A stretch of 9,278 nucleotides of DNA from an uncultured Chlorobiota bacterium (GTDB taxonomy: Bacteria > Bacteroidota > Bacteroidia > Bacteroidales > JAADGE01): contig CAMZKQ010000116.1 of NCBI GenBank assembly GCA_947311265.1, positions 1-9,278 on the forward strand, written 5' to 3'. This document shows, one piece after another, positions 5,695 to 9,278 of this stretch. The notes below the pieces were generated by a model. The model had not been told where the DNA came from. It was given only the letters and a program-made list of their open reading frames with translations, and ran no database searches. The first letter of the stretch is position 1; each line of letters opens with the position of its first letter. The translations under genes and the position numbers were made by a program.

Positions 5695-6744
5695 ATGAAA
5701 GCGAATTTTTTTTATGTATTTTTGCTCGCCACATTTTTTGTTGGCTTGAGCAATGTGAGTTTTGGTCAATCTGGAAGCGGATATGACTATGTAGTAGAAG
5801 CAGGAGCAGACTTTACGCTTTTGAGTAGTGATTATAGTGCCGAGATAACTATTGGAGTGCCAAATGGTGGAGATTTTGAGATGTATGCTCCTACGGGAAG
5901 TAGTGGTCAGCAGTGGGATACAGAAAATTGTGGTAGTCCTGGAGGTTACCAGATAACTACTTGTGGTCCAGGTACTTATAATATGGGTAGTGGTCAGGGA
6001 CTTATTGATATTGAAATCATCTGGTATGTCGAACTTGACCAACCTGGTGAGGACTTCTTCGAGATAGCTGGGAGTGATACGACTATTGTGATCTCGGATA
6101 ACTTTATGGCTGCTCAGTGGGGAATTGTAGGAGAAAGTGGGAATGTGAATTTTCTTATGAGTCCTCTGGTTCCTGATGTTCAGTATTGGGTTAATACAAT
6201 TGATAATGCTAATCATTTTACCTATGACACTTGTACTTTTTCTTCTGCTACAGTTAGTACCTATGATGCTACCTTTATGGTAACTGAATCCGGAACGGGA
6301 ACTGCTATCAACGGTGCTTCTGTAACTTGTAACAGTCTTGCTCAAACTACGAATAGTAGTGGTGTGACAGTCTTTACAGGCTTGGAAGATGGAAGCTATC
6401 CTTACAGTGTAACAGCTACCGGGTATGTGACTGCTTCTGGAAACATCACAGTAAGTGGAAGTAATGTTAGTGTTGCCGTGGAGATGTCGGCTACTGTCGG
6501 TACCGTAGATATAATAGGGTCTGGCGTAAAAATCTACCCGAATCCTGTGGGTGGCTTTCTTCATATCGATGATGCTGGCGAGTTTAACTCTGTGAGTGTC
6601 TGTGATATTAGTGGGAAAGTCGTGTATAAGACTACTGTTGATGAAAGTGTGACGATTGATTTTGCAGGTATGCCCGGCGGGGTTTACTTCGTGAAGTTGA
6701 AGAGTGCGAAAGAGCTTATTGTGAGGAAGGTTGTAAAACAATAA
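5695..6744 (+). CDS. Secreted protein with a carboxypeptidase-regulatory-like domain and a T9SS type A sorting domain
   Basis: The product is 349 residues. The ATG at 5695 gives a signal peptide ending at VSFGQ (about residue 25). Residues 26-190 are an unrecognised Gly/Ser/Asp-rich region with cysteines in ENCGSPGG and TTCGPGT that may form a disulfide. Residues 191-266 form a CarboxypepD_reg-like beta-sandwich (TAINGASVTCNS, TTNSSGVTVFTGLEDGSYPY, VTATGY). Residues 278-349 are a type A T9SS C-terminal signal: VKIYPNPVGGFLHI, VSVCDISGKVVYK, GMPGGVYFVKLKS, VRKVVKQ. The protein should cross the inner membrane by Sec and the outer membrane by the type IX system, ending on the surface or outside. 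No catalytic motif is seen, so an adhesin or structural role is inference. The coding strand is rich in G and T (GGT, AGT, GAT, GTG), unlike the A/C-rich strands of its neighbours. The gene lies between 32-bp direct repeats, which together suggest separate origin. Confidence 0.92.
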   Translation: MKANFFYVFLLATFFVGLSNVSFGQSGSGYDYVVEAGADFTLLSSDYSAEITIGVPNGGDFEMYAPTGSSGQQWDTENCGSPGGYQITTCGPGTYNMGSGQGLIDIEIIWYVELDQPGEDFFEIAGSDTTIVISDNFMAAQWGIVGESGNVNFLMSPLVPDVQYWVNTIDNANHFTYDTCTFSSATVSTYDATFMVTESGTGTAINGASVTCNSLAQTTNSSGVTVFTGLEDGSYPYSVTATGYVTASGNITVSGSNVSVAVEMSATVGTVDIIGSGVKIYPNPVGGFLHIDDAGEFNSVSVCDISGKVVYKTTVDESVTIDFAGMPGGVYFVKLKSAKELIVRKVVKQ

Positions 6745-6784
6745 ACAAACGGAGTTTTTAACATTTTAATAATAATTTAACGTT

Positions 6785-6816
6785 CTCTTTTACTGGTACA
6801 GTCGGAGTGCGACTTG
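6785..6816. repeat. 32-bp direct repeat, right copy
   Basis: Identical to 5448-5479 in the same orientation. It starts 40 bases after the T9SS gene stop and ends at the first base before the remnant reading frame. The two copies enclose 1,305 bp. Confidence 0.9.
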
Positions 6817-6817
6817 A

Positions 6818-6937
6818 TCAAAATTACAAATCGTTGGCTTACCTGAATATACTGATAATGCAGCAGCAATTGCAGGAGGATGATTAACTGTTGGAGCATT
6901 TTATAGAACAGGAGATGTTTTAAAAGTAGTTCACTAA
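6818..6937 (+). pseudogene. 3' remnant of a gene with an in-frame TGA (tail resembling phage/Bacteroidota structural-type proteins)
   Basis: One frame reads SKLQIVGLPEYTDNAAAIAGG, TGA at 6881-6883, then LTVGAFYRTGDVLKVVH and TAA at 6935-6937. The segment G-L-P-x-Y/F-x-D/N-N-A-A-A-x-x-G-G-L-x-V-G-x-x-Y-R-T-G-x-x-x-V-V-H is a C-terminal tail I recall from many Bacteroidota and phage-encoded proteins, so this is the true 3' end of a former gene. The TGA falls between GG and LTVG, which are normally adjacent, so it looks like a three-base insertion rather than a changed codon. No upstream part is present: the frame begins right after the right-hand 32-bp repeat and a TGA at 6815-6817. The terminator of the lost gene survives downstream. 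Function of the parent gene is unknown. Confidence 0.7.
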
Positions 6938-6947
6938 AAATATAATT

Positions 6948-6980
6948 AACAGCCTAAAACTTGCTTTTGGGCTGTTTTTT
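6948..6980 (+). terminator. Strong hairpin terminator after the gene remnant
   Basis: AACAGCCTAAAA (6948-6959) pairs with TTTTGGGCTGTT (6965-6976) with one T-G pair and the loop CTTGC, followed by four more T. It lies 10 bases after the remnant's TAA, as expected for a gene end, and isolates the toxin-antitoxin pair from upstream transcription. Confidence 0.92.
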
Positions 6981-7018
6981 GCTTATTTTACGCTAAGAAA
7001 CATTTAAAAATAAATAAT

Positions 7019-7273
7019 ATGAAAGCAGTATTAGAAATTAACTTAAACGAATTGAATACGAACCTATTAGAAATTGTGCGTTCAATGTTCAACAAAAATG
7101 TAACTGAAATTGTGTTAAAACCACAAACAATTACATTAGATGAGTTTGACAAATCATTGTCAATAAGTGAAATAACAAACTCATTACAAAAAAATGGACA
7201 TAATGCAGAATTTATTGCAGAAATAAAAGACGGTTTACAAAACTCTTCAATTTACAGCGAAAATGAAAATTAA
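7019..7273 (+). CDS. Putative antitoxin of a type II toxin-antitoxin pair
   Basis: The product is 84 residues. The ATG at 7019 follows an A-rich leader (ATTTAAAAATAAATAAT) with no Shine-Dalgarno sequence, normal for Bacteroidota. The N-terminal third (MKAVLEINLNELNTNLLEIV, then TEIVLK) looks like strand-helix-strand. The middle (TITLDEFDKSLSISEITNSL) is helical and the end (IAEIKDGLQNSSIYSENEN) is acidic, the usual layout of an antitoxin whose C-terminal tail wraps the toxin. I cannot assign a named antitoxin family or point to a definite DNA-binding motif; a DUF2683-like or Phd-like protein is possible. The main evidence is position: it overlaps the toxin gene by 11 bases, so the two are translationally coupled and antitoxin is made first. 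Confidence 0.75.
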   Translation: MKAVLEINLNELNTNLLEIVRSMFNKNVTEIVLKPQTITLDEFDKSLSISEITNSLQKNGHNAEFIAEIKDGLQNSSIYSENEN

Positions 7274-7508
7274 GCCATTAAATAAGAAACAGGAAAAATA
7301 TCTTGTAAAGCACAGTCTAAAAGAGAAGTTTAATAAAGCAGTAGAATTATTTGAAGAAGATTACAGATATCCATCTTTGCACGTTGAAATACTTGAACCA
7401 AAACATTTAAAAATCTATTCATTTCGAATTGATTTAAAATATCGTGTAATCTTTATTATAGCAGATGGAGAAGCCGAAATAATCTCAATAACAAATCATT
7501 ACAGTTAG
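7263..7508 (+). CDS. RelE/ParE-superfamily toxin
   Basis: The product is 81 residues, at the short end of the family's usual size. The ATG at 7263 lies inside the antitoxin gene (11-base overlap). The N-terminal helices (KKQEKYLVKHSLKEKFNKAV) and a central loop lead to the closing strands LKIYSFRIDLKYRVIFIIAD and AEIISITNHY, the pattern of the RelE/ParE fold. Arg in YSFRID and RVIF and the C-terminal NHY correspond to positions often used for mRNA cleavage or target contact in RelE/YoeB-like toxins. Whether this one acts as an mRNA endonuclease (RelE/HigB type) or on gyrase (ParE type) cannot be told. With its partner it is probably an autoregulated stability module; no operator dyad is evident upstream. 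Confidence 0.82.
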   Translation: MKIKPLNKKQEKYLVKHSLKEKFNKAVELFEEDYRYPSLHVEILEPKHLKIYSFRIDLKYRVIFIIADGEAEIISITNHYS

Positions 7509-7837
7509 ATTGATGAAAAATAAAAAATCACCTTAACATTGGTTTGGTGTCAGGCATATTCGTTATGGCAAATCTAATTCAGATATTTCTGAAAAAAAGA
7601 GTAGAAGCAAATTAGAATTTCTAAGTCCGAAAATTGAAATCTCAAAAATCAGAACACATAGAATAAAAACAACAGATTTTAAAACCATATTTTGAGTAAA
7701 AAAGGGAATTTTACGGTTTGCTTTTCCGAAGTTTGTGGCAGAAAATTTTGAACAAAAGATTTGAAAAAATTATTTGCACAGATTAGCTGAAATAACCTAT
7801 AAAGCAGTAAAATAACTTTTCTGCACACCTTATATAC
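7509..7837. other. Stretch without a supportable gene between the toxin gene and a terminator
   Basis: No ORF with a credible start or family match is seen. One frame reads through 7537-7692, then TGA, two shorter open pieces and a TAA near 7812. The first piece (HIRYGKSNSDISEK, LEFLSPKIEISKI) has a coding look, but I recognise no family. A small dyad TTCAGA-TATT-TCTGAA lies at 7578-7593. It may be a decayed gene or simply AT-rich spacer. Confidence 0.3.
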
Positions 7838-7887
7838 ATGCCCGGCACGCTTTCCGCCTTTATGGAAAAATGCTGGGCATTTTTTTA
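7838..7887 (+). terminator. Strong two-part hairpin terminator
   Basis: ATGCCCGGCA (7838-7847) pairs with TGCTGGGCAT (7871-7880), with one G-T pair. Inside it TTTCC pairs with GGAAA, and a T7 run follows at 7881-7887. It would end transcripts from the toxin-antitoxin operon or from whatever once occupied 7509-7837. Confidence 0.88.
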
Positions 7888-8019
7888 TTCTATCCCTAAT
7901 CAAAAAGAAAATTCAACCATTCATAACCTTATTTTAACTATTCATAAATTAAGGCAAATAGTTTCAATTGTATTTTATAACATTGTAAAATAAGTTAAAC
8001 TTTTTTAATCCCATATTTT
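7888..8019. other. AT-rich upstream region of the P-domain/LRR gene
   Basis: This region must hold the promoter of the gene at 8020, but no TAnnTTTG box is found. The octamer ATTCATAA occurs twice (near 7919 and 7940). ATTTTA and TAAAAT form a loose dyad near 7973-7992. Nothing more can be supported. Confidence 0.3.
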
Positions 8020-8316
8020 ATGAAAAAATTATTCTTTACAAGCATAACGATGTTATTTTTTATATGGAGTATCAATGCACAGACCACAGTTAGCAACAAC
8101 ACAAGCCTTAATGTACCAGATAATGGCAATGTTGCAACAAGTACTATCGACATTAACAATTCTGCCGAATATGTTTCCGATATTAACCTTTGGATAAACC
8201 TCAGCGGCAAAGCAGGCGATATAAAAGTGGTACTAAAATCTCCGCAAGGCACAGAAGTTGTAATTATTGACCGCCCCGGATACCCTGGCCACAACCAATG
8301 GCTGCGATGGTGGTAG
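8020..8316 (+). CDS. Secreted P-domain/LRR protein, N-terminal part (frame lost near 8289)
   Basis: The ATG at 8020 gives a signal peptide MKKLFFTSITMLFFIWSINA cut before QTTVSNN. The mature sequence is the first half of a proprotein-convertase P-domain (P/Homo B): SLNVPDNGNVATSTIDI, then VSDINLWINLSGKAGDIKVV, then LKSPQGTEVVIIDRPGYPG. These domains are beta-sandwiches that in bacteria often ride on secreted enzymes and adhesins. After DRPGYPG this frame turns into HNQWLRWW and stops at 8314-8316, while the proper continuation TTNGCDGGSS is in the next frame from 8291. The gene is thus split by an apparent one-base insertion, an extra C in TGGCCAC. As written it would yield a 98-residue piece ending mid-domain. 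It may be a pseudogene or a sequence error; the rest of the domain is well preserved. Confidence 0.85.
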   Translation: MKKLFFTSITMLFFIWSINAQTTVSNNTSLNVPDNGNVATSTIDINNSAEYVSDINLWINLSGKAGDIKVVLKSPQGTEVVIIDRPGYPGHNQWLRWW

Positions 8317-9278
8317 CAGCATTGTCTCTGGTGAGTTCGACGATTCTTTTTCTACAGTGGTAGAAAATGTATGCCCATTGTCTGCTGGTAACTATCGGCC
8401 ACAAGAAGCACTAAGTGCATTCAACGACCAGCAAATATATGGCACATGGGAACTTCTGGTTTACGACCAAGGCCCGCTTAGTTCCATTACATTAAATAAT
8501 TGGAGCATCACTTACACCACCACTGCTATTCCTTCAATTATTCCTATTCCAGATGCTAATTTTAAAGCCAGCCTCGTGGGCAATACTGCAATAAACACAA
8601 ATAGCGACAACGAGATACAAGGCAGCGAAGCAGCTAATTATACAGGAGCTATTGACTGCTCTAACTTAAATATTGCAAGCCTATCAGGGCTTGAGTTCTT
8701 TACCCAAATTACATCTCTATTTTGTGGCGACAACCCACAGGTTACCCAGTTGCATTTAGCCGCTAATACTAACTTAACGACTCTTGATTTTCGTAATAAT
8801 TCGGTAACTGCCTTGAGTACAGATTACATATCCTCGCTAGTATGGCTAAATTGCAGCAACAATGGAATGACCTCTATCAGTACAGGCACTCTTACAGATT
8901 TGAGTGATTTTGACTGTAGCAACAACTCATTAAGTGCTCTCTCTAACATTGCTCTATGTAGCAGTTTAGTTAGCCTGAACTGTAGTAATAATTCAATAAC
9001 GACTTTAAATTTAGCCCCCTTGTCAAGTTTACAGCACTTCACAGGCAACGACAATAGCTTTCTAACATTAGATCTCAGTAATAACCCTGTGCTAAGCACA
9101 ATTAACTGTAGTAATAACCCCGACCTAGTTAGTTTAAATGTTGCCAATGGCAATAATGCAAATATTAGTAACTTCAATTTTATTGCCACTAACACCCCCA
9201 ACCTTAGCTGCATACAAGTAGATGACCCCACATACAGTAGTAACACTTGGACTCTTATTGATGCCACAGCCAACTTTA
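8291..9278 (+). CDS. Secreted P-domain/LRR protein, C-terminal continuation (runs off the window)
   Basis: From 8291 the frame is open to the right edge, about 329 codons, and continues the product that starts at 8020. It first completes the P-domain (TTNGCDGGSSIVSGEFDDSF, QQIYGTWELLVYDQGPL, LNNWSITY). A linker and the flavobacterial LRR entry motif follow: IPDANFKASLVGNTAINTN, DNEIQGSEA, TGAIDCSNLNIASLSGLE. About seven to eight leucine-rich repeats of 21-23 residues come next with the consensus L-x-x-L-x-C-S-N-N-x-(L/I)-T-x-L, for example LVWLNCSNNGMTSI and LVSLNCSNNSITTL. The typical end cap LSCIQVDDPTYSSNTWTLID closes the array near 9209-9268. Such proteins commonly end in a T9SS sorting domain; if present it lies beyond this window. 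Expected role: surface-exposed or secreted binding protein. No start codon of its own is needed if the frame change is an error. Confidence 0.85.

Noticed and set aside
5578..6741. 387-codon open frame on the minus strand covering the whole T9SS gene
   Set aside because: Its product is a His/Ser/Thr/Ile-rich string with no domain, and the sense strand has a signal peptide, a CarboxypepD-like domain and a T9SS signal. The antisense frame is open because of the sense gene's codon bias.
5448..6816. The 32-bp repeats as a CRISPR array or as transposon terminal repeats
   Set aside because: There are only two copies 1.3 kb apart with a gene between them. They are direct rather than inverted, and no transposase or cas gene is present.
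6818..6937. TGA in the remnant read as selenocysteine or tryptophan
   Set aside because: TGA lies between two segments that are normally adjacent, so it is an inserted codon. No selenocysteine-insertion hairpin is seen, and all intact genes here encode Trp with TGG.
8824..9273. 149-codon minus-strand frame opposite the LRR array
   Set aside because: It is a leucine-rich artefact of reading the repeated LRR codons backwards; the plus strand has a clear LRR consensus and end cap.

Overview
The window looks like chromosomal DNA from an AT-rich member of the Bacteroidota (Flavobacteriia/Cytophagia-type). The signs are a type IX secretion (T9SS) sorting domain, a TPR-domain histidine kinase paired with a LuxR-type regulator, a P-domain/LRR surface protein of the flavobacterial type, A-rich leaders without Shine-Dalgarno sequences, and promoter boxes of the TAnnTTTG type. 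All genes I can support lie on the plus strand. No rRNA, tRNA or CRISPR array was seen.

Layout: (1) 1-459, the 3' end of an OmpA-C-domain protein. (2) 715-1641, a secreted protein built of YD/RHS-like strands, with its own promoter and a weak terminator. (3) 1803-4437, a two-component operon: a TPR histidine kinase followed 11 bp later by a NarL/LuxR-type response regulator, closed by a perfect 15-bp terminator. As written the kinase is broken twice. It has no start codon or signal peptide, and it changes frame in an A7 run at 2635-2641. (4) 4518-5386, a long structured leader, a BamE/SmpA-like lipoprotein and a terminator. (5) 5448-6816, two perfect 32-bp direct repeats bracketing a T9SS-exported protein whose coding strand is G/T-rich, unlike its A/C-rich neighbours. 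(6) 6818-6980, a TGA-interrupted 3' remnant of a gene with an intact terminator. (7) 7019-7508, an overlapping antitoxin/RelE-ParE-like toxin pair. (8) 7509-8019, a non-coding stretch with a strong terminator. (9) 8020 to the right edge, a secreted P-domain plus LRR protein with a frame change near 8289.

The common theme is the cell envelope: peptidoglycan-binding, lipoprotein and secreted or surface proteins next to one sensor-regulator pair. The 5.4-7.5 kb stretch (repeats, remnant, toxin-antitoxin pair, foreign-looking gene) is the accessory part. Two clear frame changes and one missing 5' end in 9.3 kb mean that either several genes are decaying or the assembly carries indel errors; this cannot be decided from the sequence alone. 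I see no complete new multi-gene defence or metabolic system. The best leads are the repeat-bracketed T9SS cassette, and the large inverted repeat around the kinase promoter.
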